Below are positions 53,469-62,329 of a DNA stretch of 64,000 nt, in pieces (the stretch's first letter is position 1; the number at the start of each line of letters is the position of its first letter). Below the pieces are notes generated by a model. The model saw nothing but the letters and a program-made list of their open reading frames with translations. It did no database searches and was not told the DNA's origin. The stretch spans positions 124,001-188,000 of the forward strand of contig NZ_RBIM01000007.1 in the NCBI RefSeq assembly GCF_003634045.1. The letters run 5' to 3'. The DNA comes from Maricaulis maris. Its GTDB lineage: Bacteria; Pseudomonadota; Alphaproteobacteria; Caulobacterales; Maricaulaceae. A program made the translations under genes and the position numbers.

Positions 53469-54839
53469 ATGACCTGGTCTCCCCAATCCTGGCGCGCAAA
53501 GCCCGTCAGCCAGATGCCCACCTACAAGGATCAAGCGAAGCTGGAGGCGGTGCTCGACGAGCTGTCCGCCCGTCCGGCGCTGGTCTTTGCCGGTGAAGCG
53601 CGGCGCTTGCGTCGCCAGCTGGCAGACGTCAGCGCGGGCCGGGCCTTCCTGTTGCAGGGCGGTGATTGCGCGGAGAGTTTCAAGGAATTCTCCACCGAGG
53701 GCGTGCGCGACACCTTCCGGGTGCTGTTGCAGATGGCGGTGGTGATGACCTTCGCCGCCTCCAAGCCGATCGTGAAAGTCGGCCGGATTGCCGGCCAGTT
53801 CGCCAAGCCGCGCTCCTCCGACACCGAGACCATCGACGGCGTGACCCTGCCCAGCTATCGCGGCGACAGCGTCAATGGTCCCGAATTCACTGCCGAGGCC
53901 CGCGAGCCGGATCCGCAACGCCTGATCCGCTCCTATGACCAGTCGGCGTCGACACTGAACCTGCTGCGGGCCTTTGCGTCCGGCGGTTATGCCGATCTGC
54001 ACAATGTCCACCAATGGACCCAGGACTTCGTCAGCGACAGTCCGGCTGCCGAACGTTATGCCGAGACCGCGACCCGTATCTCCGAAGCCCTGGCCTTCAT
54101 GAAGGCCTGTGGCATCGGCCGTGACAGTGCGCCATCGCTGGAAGCGGTCGACTTCTTCACCAGCCACGAAGCGCTGCACCTGCCTTTCGAGCAGGCGCTG
54201 ACCCGCCGCGATCCCAATACCGGGCAATGGTATGCCACGTCGGCGCACATGATCTGGACCGGGGAGCGCACCCGTCAGCTTGACGGCGCCCATGTCGAAT
54301 ATGCCCGCGGCATTTCAAATCCGGTCGGCGTCAAATGCGGTCCGACCATGCAGCCCGACGATCTGCTGCCGCTGATTGATGCCCTCAATCCGGACAATGA
54401 GGCCGGGCGCCTTGTTCTGATCGTGCGCATGGGCGCGGACAATGTCCGCAACAACCTGCCCAAACTGGCGGCAGCGGTGACCAAGGCCGGCCGCAATGTG
54501 GTCTGGTCGTCCGATCCGATGCACGGCAATACCCACAAGACCGGCAATGGCTACAAGACGCGCGATTTCGATCGTATCCTGCTGGAGCTCGAGAGCTTCA
54601 TGGATGTGCTCTACGCCGAGGGGGCTTATCCCGGTGGCGTGCATTTCGAGATGACCGGCCGTGACGTCACCGAGTGCGTCGGCGGCGCCAAGACGGTCAC
54701 CGAGGCCGATCTGGCGGCGCGCTATCACACCCATTGCGATCCGCGCCTCAATGCCGACCAGGCCCTCGACATGGCCTTCCGCATCGCCGAGAGCCTCAAG
54801 CGCGTGCGCGGCAATAACTCCGCCGCCAACGCGGCCTGA
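53469..54839 (+). CDS. Class II 3-deoxy-7-phosphoheptulonate (DAHP) synthase
   Basis: This 456-residue enzyme condenses PEP and erythrose 4-phosphate at the start of the shikimate pathway. It is of the plant-like class [30 protein letters not shown] with a metal-binding Cys, [26 protein letters not shown], and [15 protein letters not shown] near the end. Length and motifs are complete. A strong hairpin follows, shared with the convergent HU gene. Confidence 0.95.
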   Translation: MTWSPQSWRAKPVSQMPTYKDQAKLEAVLDELSARPALVFAGEARRLRRQLADVSAGRAFLLQGGDCAESFKEFSTEGVRDTFRVLLQMAVVMTFAASKPIVKVGRIAGQFAKPRSSDTETIDGVTLPSYRGDSVNGPEFTAEAREPDPQRLIRSYDQSASTLNLLRAFASGGYADLHNVHQWTQDFVSDSPAAERYAETATRISEALAFMKACGIGRDSAPSLEAVDFFTSHEALHLPFEQALTRRDPNTGQWYATSAHMIWTGERTRQLDGAHVEYARGISNPVGVKCGPTMQPDDLLPLIDALNPDNEAGRLVLIVRMGADNVRNNLPKLAAAVTKAGRNVVWSSDPMHGNTHKTGNGYKTRDFDRILLELESFMDVLYAEGAYPGGVHFEMTGRDVTECVGGAKTVTEADLAARYHTHCDPRLNADQALDMAFRIAESLKRVRGNNSAANAA

Positions 54840-54886
54840 GACGCGTCTTTCCTCCCCACCGGCGTGGGGAAGAAACCCCAAAGAAA

Positions 54887-54916
54887 AACGCCGCCCGGAG
54901 ATATCCGGGCGGCGTT
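54887..54916 (-). terminator. Strong shared hairpin terminator, best read for HU
   Basis: The stem AACGCCGCCCGGA pairs with TCCGGGCGGCGTT over 13 bases with loop GATA. On the minus strand it is followed by five T, so it should end HU transcription. On the plus strand the tail is weaker (TTTCGCTT), but it may also stop the DAHP synthase transcript. Confidence 0.85.
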
Positions 54917-54943
54917 TCGCTTAATCAGGACCCGATGGACTGA

Positions 54944-55210
54944 TTAGATGTCTTTCAGGGCAGCCGCCGGACGGAAAGCCGCCTGGGTGCGAGCCTTGGA
55001 CATCATCGTTTCGCCGGTGCGCGGATTGCGCACTTCACGGGCTTCACGGTGCTTCGCATAGAAGGTGCCGAAGCCAGCGATCTGGACGCTGTCGTTTTCC
55101 TTGACCGAGCCGACGATGGCTTCGATGGCGGAATCCACAGCTTCACCCGCTTGGGCGCGGGACAGGCCGGTCTTCTCGGAGACGGCTTTGGCGAGATCAG
55201 ACTTGTTCAT
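54944..55210 (-). CDS. HU-family DNA-binding protein
   Basis: This 88-residue HU protein bends and compacts DNA. It starts NKSDLAKAVSEKTGLSRAQAG and has the DNA-contacting arm (FGTFYAKHREAREVRNPRTG) with the Pro and Arg residues of the beta arm, then SKARTQAAFRPA. GGGGGA lies six bases before the ATG on the minus strand. The 204-bp region upstream (55211-55414) shows no other gene and presumably contains its promoter. Confidence 0.93.
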   Translation of the reverse strand: MNKSDLAKAVSEKTGLSRAQAGEAVDSAIEAIVGSVKENDSVQIAGFGTFYAKHREAREVRNPRTGETMMSKARTQAAFRPAAALKDI

Positions 55211-55414
55211 AGGGTTCCCCCCAGTTGTTCGCGGTCCGGCAAGCACGGTCATCGTATCCGTCCGGTTGCCGCGTGTTCGTTGACGGTCCATCAAGGCCAA
55301 GAACTGCCCATGATTGCAAGCTGCAACAGGCGAATCCGGGCCAAATCGCTGCAATTTCCCCGGTAAATCACGGTTTTTCACAGCTCGGCCCCCAAATTGC
55401 GTACATTCCACAGC

Positions 55415-55603
55415 ATGTATCAGGGTGAACCGCATCATAACGCGCCGGTCGCGAATCGTCCGATTCGCATGCTCCCGTTCGCACTTGCAGCAGGTTTGGG
55501 CGCGTATGTGCTCGCGCTTCTCGCAGGTGCGGGGGAGACGTGGGCGCCGGTCCTTGCCGCAATTGCCGCCGGTTGGACACTGGGCCGACTGACCCGGCGC
55601 TAG
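55415..55603 (+). CDS. Possible small membrane protein
   Basis: This 62-residue ORF starts at ATG 55415 (MYQGEPHHN) and has two hydrophobic stretches (MLPFALAAGLGAYVLALLAG and APVLAAIAAGWTLG). No ribosome binding site is obvious and the family is not recognised. The hydrophobic pattern and codon use make it plausible, but it could be chance. Confidence 0.4.
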   Translation: MYQGEPHHNAPVANRPIRMLPFALAAGLGAYVLALLAGAGETWAPVLAAIAAGWTLGRLTRR

Positions 55604-55673
55604 CGATCACAAGAGCGCCGGGGTCGGGCAGGGGCACGGTTCCGGAATCCCGGACACCGCGCCCCGTCCGTCA

Positions 55674-56669
55674 TCAGATCTTGACCAGCATCTTGCCGGT
55701 GTTCTGACCGGTGAAGAGGCCCGAGAAGGCAGCGGGGGCCTGGTCGATACCCTCCATCACGGTCTCGGCCGGCTTGATCTTGCCGGCGGCCATCCAGGCT
55801 CCGAGATCCTTCACGAAGTCGCCGAACATGTCGGCATGGTCGGAGACGATGAAGCCGCGAATGGTCAGCGACTTGCCGACGATCTGGGTGAGATTGTCGG
55901 GCAGGGTCGCGGCGCCGGTATCATTATAGCGCTGGATCATGCCGCAGGCGGCCATGCGGCCTTTCGGACGCAGGGAGTTGAGCGCTGCGGTGAAATGCGT
56001 GCCGCCGATATTCTCGAAATAGCCATCAACCCCATTGGGGGCGACTTCGGCGATGGCAGCGGTGAGATTGTCGGTCGCCTTGTAGTCGACGACATGATCG
56101 GCGCCGAGCGATTTGACGAAGGCGCATTTCTCCGCCCCGCCGGCCGTGGCAATGACGGTGGCGCCTATCGCCTTGGCGAACTGCACGCCCGAGGTGCCGA
56201 CCGCGCCGGCGCCGCCGGACATCCACAGGGTCTCGCCGGCCTGCAGGTCAATCATCCGCTTGATCCCGACATAGGCGGTCAGGCCCGGCATGCCGGCAAT
56301 GCCCAGGAAGGCCTGCGGCGGCAGCACCGAGGTGTCGATCTTGGTCAGCGCCTGGCCGGGCGCAACATAGCCCTCGCGCCAGCCGAACATGGAGGAGACA
56401 TGATCGCCCGGCTTCAGCCCGTCGAAATTGCTCTCGATGACTTCGCCGACGGCCCCGCCTTCCATCACCTTGCCGAGTTCGAACGGCCCGATATAGGTGC
56501 GCACGCCGCTCATGCGGCCGCGCATATACGGATCGACCGAGATGAAGAGATTGCGGACCAGGACTTCGCCCGGGCCCGGCGCGGGGATGTCTGTCTCCAC
56601 GACGTCGTAGTATTTCGGATCCGGTGCGCCTTTGAGATAGGCATTCAGGTGGATTTCACGCGATTTCAT
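55674..56669 (-). CDS. NADP-dependent medium-chain oxidoreductase (zinc-free)
   Basis: This 331-residue MDR-family enzyme, of the 2-alkenal/prostaglandin reductase-like group, has no zinc ligands. ISVDPYMRGRM near the N-terminus, GMPGLTAYVGIK and the Rossmann site MSGGAGAVGTSGVQFAKAIG, then FENIGGTHF are diagnostic. It probably reduces the double bond of alpha,beta-unsaturated carbonyls. The start is ATG 56669. The membrane protein gene upstream on the same strand ends 21 bases away. Confidence 0.9.
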   Translation of the reverse strand: MKSREIHLNAYLKGAPDPKYYDVVETDIPAPGPGEVLVRNLFISVDPYMRGRMSGVRTYIGPFELGKVMEGGAVGEVIESNFDGLKPGDHVSSMFGWREGYVAPGQALTKIDTSVLPPQAFLGIAGMPGLTAYVGIKRMIDLQAGETLWMSGGAGAVGTSGVQFAKAIGATVIATAGGAEKCAFVKSLGADHVVDYKATDNLTAAIAEVAPNGVDGYFENIGGTHFTAALNSLRPKGRMAACGMIQRYNDTGAATLPDNLTQIVGKSLTIRGFIVSDHADMFGDFVKDLGAWMAAGKIKPAETVMEGIDQAPAAFSGLFTGQNTGKMLVKI

Positions 56670-56690
56670 CAACCAACTCCCGTTTCTTTC

Positions 56691-57533
56691 TTATGATGTG
56701 GACATTTCTGCAAAAACTTCCGGCGAAATGAGCGCCATGAAATGCAGGCCGAACTCGTTCTCCAACACCCAGTCGATGGTGATGAAGGTGCCGATCATGG
56801 TGATCAACATCGTGATCGGCAAAAGCGCAACCAGCCCGGCGAGGCGCAGGCCCAGTGCGATCATCGACCGGCCGTAGAAATGGGCCAGCATGACACCCGC
56901 GATGATGAAGAAGGCGAGCAGCGCGATCAACATGCCGCCCGCAATGCCGAAGGCGCCCAAAGTGTGCAGGGGGATGAGCGCGATCATCACGATGAAGCTG
57001 GCATTGGTCGCGACCAGGTAGATTTGCAAATGGCCCCAGAGCGGCGTCGACGGCCGGTAGAGTTTGAGCGCGATCAGGTAGGGCAGGGATGACAGGGCGG
57101 TGATGGGCCACAGCGTGATCGACTGGATGGCCTGAAGCTTGTCTTCAACCCGTTGAAAGGTCAGCGGCGTTTCGAAGTCGACGCGGGCCGAGGCGAGCCA
57201 GGCCGCAATGTCGAGATCGGCGTCCGACGCCGTCATCGATTCCAGCGTCGCCGTGAGTGGGGTTCCGAACAGGGCGGCGACGACAAACTGGAAAGAGAAG
57301 AGGGCGATGAAAACCCGGATCGGCGACAGGTAAAGCGCATAGTCACGTGACATGCCGGCCGTCGCGACCGCGACGGGTTTGAGAAAACAGTCGCGCATGG
57401 TCCGGAAAATCCGGGCATCGACGTCAAAGACCGCGATGGACAGGGAATCGAGCGGCGTATCGCTGTCTTTTGCGCGCTTGGCGCCGTCAATCTCTTGTCT
57501 GTCTGGCACGCGCATCCCCCATATTCGCGTCAT
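56691..57533 (-). CDS. Multi-pass membrane protein of unknown function
   Basis: This 280-residue protein has a soluble N-terminal ~90 residues (FDVDARIFRTMRDCFLKP) and about five membrane segments, including FIVMIALIPLHTLGAFGIAG and LVALLPITMLITMIGTFITI. I do not recognise the family; Yip1- or DUF3667-like proteins look broadly similar. ATG 57533 (MTRIWGMRV) is preceded by GAGG and preferred over ATG 57515. It may be co-transcribed with the oxidoreductase. Confidence 0.75.
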   Translation of the reverse strand: MTRIWGMRVPDRQEIDGAKRAKDSDTPLDSLSIAVFDVDARIFRTMRDCFLKPVAVATAGMSRDYALYLSPIRVFIALFSFQFVVAALFGTPLTATLESMTASDADLDIAAWLASARVDFETPLTFQRVEDKLQAIQSITLWPITALSSLPYLIALKLYRPSTPLWGHLQIYLVATNASFIVMIALIPLHTLGAFGIAGGMLIALLAFFIIAGVMLAHFYGRSMIALGLRLAGLVALLPITMLITMIGTFITIDWVLENEFGLHFMALISPEVFAEMSTS

Positions 57534-57693
57534 CCTAGGCCTCGCGCCGGTCGGTGCAAGCCGGGATTGCCGGACCTGATCGGCTTGTCGGCAGTGCCTG
57601 CCCTGCAATTGCCCGAAACAAGTGGTGATGCATGTCCCGCTTGATCGTGGCGGCGGCAACGCTATTCACGGCGCCATCAAAAGAGGTGAGTTC

Positions 57694-58623
57694 ATGGCTT
57701 CCAAATCCCGCATCCTTCGGACCGGCGTTGTCGGCGCCGGCGTGTTCGGCGGCTTCCACGCGTCGAAATACGCCGCCAATGAGCGGGTCGAGCTGGTTGG
57801 GGTCTACGAGCCTGATCTCGAGCGCGCCAAGGCGCTGGCTGAAAAACATGGCGCAAAGGGCTTCGACAATTTTGCCGCCTTTCTGGCCGGGGTTGATGCC
57901 ATCACGGTCGCCAGCCCGGCCGTGCACCATTTCGAGGCCGCCGCCACCGCGCTTGCCATGGGCAAGCATGTCCTCGTGGAAAAGCCGATTGCCTCCTCGG
58001 TGGAAGAGGCGCGCGAGCTGATCTCGCTGGCCGCCAAACATGGCTGCGTGCTCCAGGTCGGTCACCAGGAGCGCTTCGTGTTTAACGCCATGGGGCTGTT
58101 TGCAGTTGACGCGACGCCGACGAAGATCACCGCCAGCCGCATGGGTCCGGCTTCGGATCGCTGTCTCGATGTCTCGGTCACGCTGGATCTGATGGTGCAT
58201 GATCTCGATCTGGTGATTGCGCTGTCCGGTAGCGCTGTGAAATCGGTCACCGGCGAAGTGGACAAGGGGCGGTTTGACCATCCCGACATCGCCAAGGCGC
58301 ATCTGGTGTTCGACAATGGCTGTGAGGCGGAACTCGTCGCGAGCCGTGTCCACCACGAGCGCGACCGCAAGATGAAGGTCGAGTATGAGGCCGGCGTCCT
58401 GGAGATCGATTTCGTGGCCAAGACCTTCAGCAACACGACGCCCTACGCGCTCAATCCGGACTTCGCCGAGAGCGCGACCGCGAAGGACAGTCTGGGCGCC
58501 AATGTGAACGCTTTCATCGCGTCAGTGCTCGACGGGGCGCCGGTTGCGGTGCCGGGTATTGCCGGCCTGCGGGCGCTGGATGCAGCGCGGGCGATCGATG
58601 GCGCGCGCACTTACGGCTCCTGA
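57694..58623 (+). CDS. Gfo/Idh/MocA family oxidoreductase
   Basis: This 309-residue NAD(P)-dependent dehydrogenase has the Rossmann start TGVVGAGVFGGFHASKYAAN and the catalytic EKP motif in HVLVEKPIASSVEEA, with VGHQERFVF nearby. The C-terminal part is the usual alpha/beta sheet. A role in UDP-sugar or other sugar dehydrogenation is possible, but the substrate is unknown. ATG 57694 follows AAGAGGTGAG. The nadE gene follows 52 bases later. Confidence 0.9.
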   Translation: MASKSRILRTGVVGAGVFGGFHASKYAANERVELVGVYEPDLERAKALAEKHGAKGFDNFAAFLAGVDAITVASPAVHHFEAAATALAMGKHVLVEKPIASSVEEARELISLAAKHGCVLQVGHQERFVFNAMGLFAVDATPTKITASRMGPASDRCLDVSVTLDLMVHDLDLVIALSGSAVKSVTGEVDKGRFDHPDIAKAHLVFDNGCEAELVASRVHHERDRKMKVEYEAGVLEIDFVAKTFSNTTPYALNPDFAESATAKDSLGANVNAFIASVLDGAPVAVPGIAGLRALDAARAIDGARTYGS

Positions 58624-58675
58624 TCCTGTTGCGCGACGACTTGCAGAGGCCCGCGGCGCGGTCTAAATCGCGGCC

Positions 58676-60334
58676 ATGACAGATCGCATCATTCTCGTCA
58701 CCGCCCAGCTCAACCCGGTTGTCGGGGATGTTGCGGGCAATCTGGCCAAGGCCCGCGCGGCCCACGCCGAGGCGCGGACGCGTCGCGGCGACATGGTGAT
58801 CTTTCCCGAGATGTTCCTGATGGGTTATCCGCCCGAGGACCTCGTGCTCAAACCCTCCGCCGTCGAAGCCTGCCGCGAGGCGCTGGAGATGCTGGCCGCT
58901 GCGACGCGCGACGGCCCGGCCATCCTGATCGGTCTGCCCTGGCGCCAGAACAAGCGTCTGCACAACGCGGTGGCGTTGTTGGACAAGGGCCAGCTGGTGG
59001 CCCTGCGTTTCAAGCATGAGCTGCCGAATTACGCCGTGTTCGACGAAAAGCGTGTCTTCGAGCCCGGGCCGCTGCCCGACATCGTCAAATGGCGCGGCAT
59101 CAGGCTCGGCCTGCCGATCTGCGAGGATTTGTGGTTGGACGCCGTGCCACAGGCGCTGATCGACAAGGGCGCCGAGATGATCATCACGATCAATGGCTCG
59201 CCCTGGCGCCGCACCATTGAACGTGAGCGCAAGCACGCCTTTGCGACCTGGTTTGATCGTTGGCCCGGACCCAAAGCCATGGTTTTTGTCAACCAGATCG
59301 GCGGCCAGGACGAGCTGGTCTTCGACGGCGCCTCCTTCTCGCGTGACAGTGAGGGCCGAGAGGTCCAGCGCCTGCCGGCCTTCGAGGAATGTCTCGATGC
59401 CGTAGAATGGGTGAAAACCGACAAGGGCTGGTTCGGCGCCGGAGGCCAGATCGTGTCCGTCAAGTCGGGCCTCGAGGCGGACTGGAAAGCGATGACCCGT
59501 GCCCTGCGGGATTATATCGACAAGAACGGCTTTCCGGGTGTCGTGCTGGGCATGTCCGGCGGGATCGACAGTGCCATTTCGGCGGCGATCGCGGTTGACG
59601 CGCTCGGACCGGACAAGGTGTGGGCGGTGATGATGCCGTCGAAATATACCAGCCAGGAAAGCTTCGAGGACGCCAAGGCCTGCGCCGAGGCGCTGGGCAT
59701 CCGCTATGACATCATCGATGTTGAGCCGACCATTGCCTCCTTCAACGCCATCCTGTCGACGCCCTTCAAGGGCACCCAGCCGGACACGACCGAGGAAAAC
59801 CTGCAATCGCGTGCCCGCGGCGTGGTGCTGATGGCGCTGTCCAACAAGTTCGGCCCGATGGTGCTGTCGACCGGCAACAAGTCGGAAATGGCGGTTGGCT
59901 ATGCCACCCTCTATGGCGACATGAATGGCGGCTATAACGCCCTCAAGGACATCTACAAGACGGAAGTCTTCGAACTCGCCTGGTGGCGCAATTCGGCCAA
60001 TCACCAGGTCGGTCTCGGTCCGGTCGGCCAGGTCATTCCCGAGCGTATCATCACCAAGCCGCCCTCGGCCGAACTCGCCGAAGACCAGACCGACCAGGAC
60101 AGCCTGCCGCCCTATGACGTGCTCGACGCCATTCTCTACGGTCTCGTCGAGGAAGAGCGCTCGGTCCGCGAGCTGGTCGCCGACGGCCATGACGAAGCCG
60201 AAGTCAAACGCATCGAAAACCTGCTCTACCGCGCCGAATACAAACGCCGCCAGGCCCCGCCGGGCGTCAAGATCGGCCCCAAGAATTTCGGGCGAGATCG
60301 GCGTTATCCGATTACGAACCACTTTCGGAATTAG
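58676..60334 (+). CDS. nadE: Glutamine-dependent NAD+ synthetase
   Basis: This 552-residue enzyme makes NAD from nicotinate adenine dinucleotide, using ammonia from glutamine. The N-terminal nitrilase-like glutaminase has the triad Glu45, Lys113 and Cys149 (FPEMFLMG, FKHELPN, LPICEDLW). The synthetase domain has the ATP motif GMSGGIDSA and STGNKSEMAVGY. Length fits the short bacterial form. The region after it is filled with repeats. Confidence 0.96.
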   Translation: MTDRIILVTAQLNPVVGDVAGNLAKARAAHAEARTRRGDMVIFPEMFLMGYPPEDLVLKPSAVEACREALEMLAAATRDGPAILIGLPWRQNKRLHNAVALLDKGQLVALRFKHELPNYAVFDEKRVFEPGPLPDIVKWRGIRLGLPICEDLWLDAVPQALIDKGAEMIITINGSPWRRTIERERKHAFATWFDRWPGPKAMVFVNQIGGQDELVFDGASFSRDSEGREVQRLPAFEECLDAVEWVKTDKGWFGAGGQIVSVKSGLEADWKAMTRALRDYIDKNGFPGVVLGMSGGIDSAISAAIAVDALGPDKVWAVMMPSKYTSQESFEDAKACAEALGIRYDIIDVEPTIASFNAILSTPFKGTQPDTTEENLQSRARGVVLMALSNKFGPMVLSTGNKSEMAVGYATLYGDMNGGYNALKDIYKTEVFELAWWRNSANHQVGLGPVGQVIPERIITKPPSAELAEDQTDQDSLPPYDVLDAILYGLVEEERSVRELVADGHDEAEVKRIENLLYRAEYKRRQAPPGVKIGPKNFGRDRRYPITNHFRN

Positions 60335-60372
60335 GGGCGAGACCCGCCGGCGCGCGCTGGCGCGTACTCGAG

Positions 60373-60474
60373 CCATTTTTCCCGGGCGCAGACCCGGGAC
60401 CCACAGATGCTTCCGGCAAGCGATGAGTCTCACGTCGGTCCCGGATCGCGCTGACGCGCGTCCGGGAAAAATGT
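60373..60474. repeat. Palindromic repeat family C, copy 2
   Basis: Ends CATTTTTCCCGG and CCGGGAAAAATG are inverted repeats. The core GCAAGCGATGAGTCTCACG followed by TCGGTCCCGGATCGCGCTG matches the element at 38663-38786. It follows nadE within the gap 60335-60654. Confidence 0.8.
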
Positions 60475-60533
60475 ACTGTAGTTTCGCGCCCGGCGCGTCC
60501 GGTGCCCGCCACCCCATAATCCGCGTGAGAAGC

Positions 60534-60562
60534 CGCCTGCTGGCTGACAAGCGACGTGTGGA
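60534..60562. repeat. Remnant of repeat family A (right end)
   Basis: GCCTGCTGGCTGACAAGCGA followed by CGTGTGGA matches only the right end of the family A elements. The rest of the element is absent, so this is a decayed or partially deleted copy. Confidence 0.65.
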
Positions 60563-60599
60563 TAAGGCGCCCAGCGCCACCCCCTGCGTCACCCCGTCA

Positions 60600-60645
60600 C
60601 ATTCGTTGAGTCAGTTATTTCTGTCAAAACAGAAATCAACGAATG
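60600..60645 (+). promoter_or_regulatory. Long hairpin abutting a ribosome binding site
   Basis: CATTCGTTGA (60600-60609) pairs with TCAACGAATG (60636-60645), and TTTCTGT (60618-60624) with ACAGAAA (60629-60635) around a CAAA loop; an eight-base bulge lies on the left arm. The lower stem ends on the first G of GGAGG (60645-60649), the ribosome site of the next gene, so folding would affect translation. It is AT-rich compared with its surroundings. Confidence 0.6.
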
Positions 60646-60654
60646 GAGGTGGAC

Positions 60655-61266
60655 ATGAAGACGCATGGCAGGCTCCCCCCAGCGCTGGCCCACAATGCCG
60701 CCCGGATGGCGCGGCGGGATGCCGCCCTTGACCGGAAGTCGGGCCGCGGGGCGCCGGGCGCTGGAATCGTCAAGGCCGTGGCCGGGCATGTGACCTGCCC
60801 CGACGCGCCCAACCCGGTGGTCGCCTGGCTCACCGGTTGCGCCGCGACGGCGCTGACGGGGTATTGGGCGATCGGTGTCGCCAGTCTCGCCGGCGGAGAG
60901 ACTGAAGCCGTTCGCTTTCTGGCGGTCTTGGCCGGCGCGCTGCCAGGGGCCTTGGCTTCTGCCGCGCTGATCGCATTCCTGACCGCCATTCCCATGCCGC
61001 TCCTTGTCCTTGCCGAACGCGCCGCGCACTGGCGTCGCGGCGCGTCGGATTTTCTCACGGCGGCCCTGATGGGCGCGATACTGGCCCAGCTGTTCGGCTG
61101 GCCAATGCTGGACGGTCCGCGCGGCATCGGTCTGACATTGTTCGCGGCTTTCAGCGGCGGTGTTGGCGGTCTGGCTTATTGGCTGGCGGCCGGGAGACCG
61201 GGTCACGAACCAAGTATCAACCGGCCCGATCAGGGCCATGTCGAAGTCCTCGCACGGGGGGATTGA
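60655..61266 (+). CDS. Tandem membrane protein family, member 1
   Basis: This 203-residue protein has about four membrane segments (from AWLTGCAATALTGYWAIGVA to GIGLTLFAAFSGGVGGLAYW). It ends in SGGVGGLAYWLAAGRPGHEP, a tail shared with the three genes that follow (YW-x-xAGRP). ATG 60655 is preceded by GGAGG five bases away; the in-frame ATG 60643 lies inside that site. The N-terminal ~45 residues are basic and differ from the other members. Function unknown. Confidence 0.75.
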   Translation: MKTHGRLPPALAHNAARMARRDAALDRKSGRGAPGAGIVKAVAGHVTCPDAPNPVVAWLTGCAATALTGYWAIGVASLAGGETEAVRFLAVLAGALPGALASAALIAFLTAIPMPLLVLAERAAHWRRGASDFLTAALMGAILAQLFGWPMLDGPRGIGLTLFAAFSGGVGGLAYWLAAGRPGHEPSINRPDQGHVEVLARGD

Positions 61267-61301
61267 GCGGCGCGCTGCCGATATCACCGGATATGGAGAC
61301 G

Positions 61302-61807
61302 ATGATGGGTTTGTTCAGACGAGCGGTTGGAAAAGCCCCCTGGCGGGCGTTCGCGGCCTGGTTCCTAGCTTGCTATGTCGCGGGCATGGTCCTCAGTGCG
61401 GGCTTCTGGATTGCCACGATGATCTTCGATTGGGAAGTTTTCGAGGTCGTCGTGACCGCGGTAATTGCCGCGCCGCTGGTCGGCGCCTATCTCGGGGTTT
61501 TGTCGCCGCGCTGACAGCCGCGCCGATGCTGGTCCTGACCAGTCTCGTTCGTTGCGTGAAGGCGGGGCGGCCCTGGGCGGACGTCTTGGTCGGCGGTCTG
61601 ATGGGCGCAGCGCTGGTCCAGATCTTTGCCGGCGCCATGATGTTCGGCGCGGGCGAGGCGGAGATGCGCAGCACCGGCCTCGTCCTGACAGCTGGTTTCA
61701 GTCTCGCTGGCGCTATCAGTGGCTGGGTCTACTGGCAGATCGCCGGGCGCCCGCGCCCGCACAACCCGCTGCCGCAGAAAATCGTTCAAGCTCATGTCTT
61801 TGGTTGA
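61302..61807 (+). pseudogene. Tandem membrane protein family, member 2, frameshifted
   Basis: The first frame (MGLFRRAVGKAPWRAFAAWF, hydrophobic, ending at TGA 61512-61514) matches the N-terminal half of the gene at 62330. The continuation lies one frame over: GFVAALTAAPMLVLTSLVRC through GWVYWQIAGRPRPHN, ending at 61807. The two join at a run of four G (61494-61497) in CTCGGGGTTTTG; one more G restores LGGFVAAL, aligned with the paralogue. It is either a disrupted gene, a sequencing error or a slippage site. GGAG precedes ATG 61302/61305. Confidence 0.75.
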
Positions 61808-61834
61808 TAAGACAAGTCCGGGAAGGGGATCATC

Positions 61835-62272
61835 ATGACCACACCGACACGCCCGCCACTGAGCCTTGCCGGCTCGATGCGCAATGTCCTGGCCTGGCTC
61901 GCCGCCGCTGTCGCGTCCGGCCTGACGGTCGTCATCGGCTTGGCTTTGCTGGCAGTCATCGAGGCGGAAGGCGGTGTCGAGGCCGAGGCCGAATTCCTGC
62001 AGGCCCTGGTCCCGGGGAGCCTGTTCATCGGCGGCTATATCGCGGTCCTGACCGCCCTCCCGACGGTGATCCTGACCTGGGTCCGGCGCTGGCGCGGCTG
62101 GTACGGCCTGCCCGTTCACCTCGTCATGGGCGCCCTGACCGGCGGCGCCGCCATCCAGCTTTTCGGATTTCCGCTCTCCTACGGGCTGGAAGGCCTGCCG
62201 ATGACCGGTTTCTTCGCAGCGACCGGACTGGTCGGCGGCGCGGTTTACTGGCGGCTGTCGGTGCGGCCATAA
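61835..62272 (+). CDS. Tandem membrane protein family, member 3
   Basis: This 145-residue protein has four membrane segments, among them AVASGLTVVIGLALLAVIEA and FFAATGLVGGAVYWRL. It ends GGAVYWRLSVRP, the family tail in shortened form. GGAAGGGG lies about seven bases before the ATG. It is shorter at the C-terminus than its neighbours. Function unknown; probably cotranscribed with the other members. Confidence 0.75.
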   Translation: MTTPTRPPLSLAGSMRNVLAWLAAAVASGLTVVIGLALLAVIEAEGGVEAEAEFLQALVPGSLFIGGYIAVLTALPTVILTWVRRWRGWYGLPVHLVMGALTGGAAIQLFGFPLSYGLEGLPMTGFFAATGLVGGAVYWRLSVRP

Positions 62273-62329
62273 TTCGGGCGTGGGCGGTCGCTTGAGTGTG
62301 GTCCGTCGCCCTGCAGGAGATCGTCCGCC

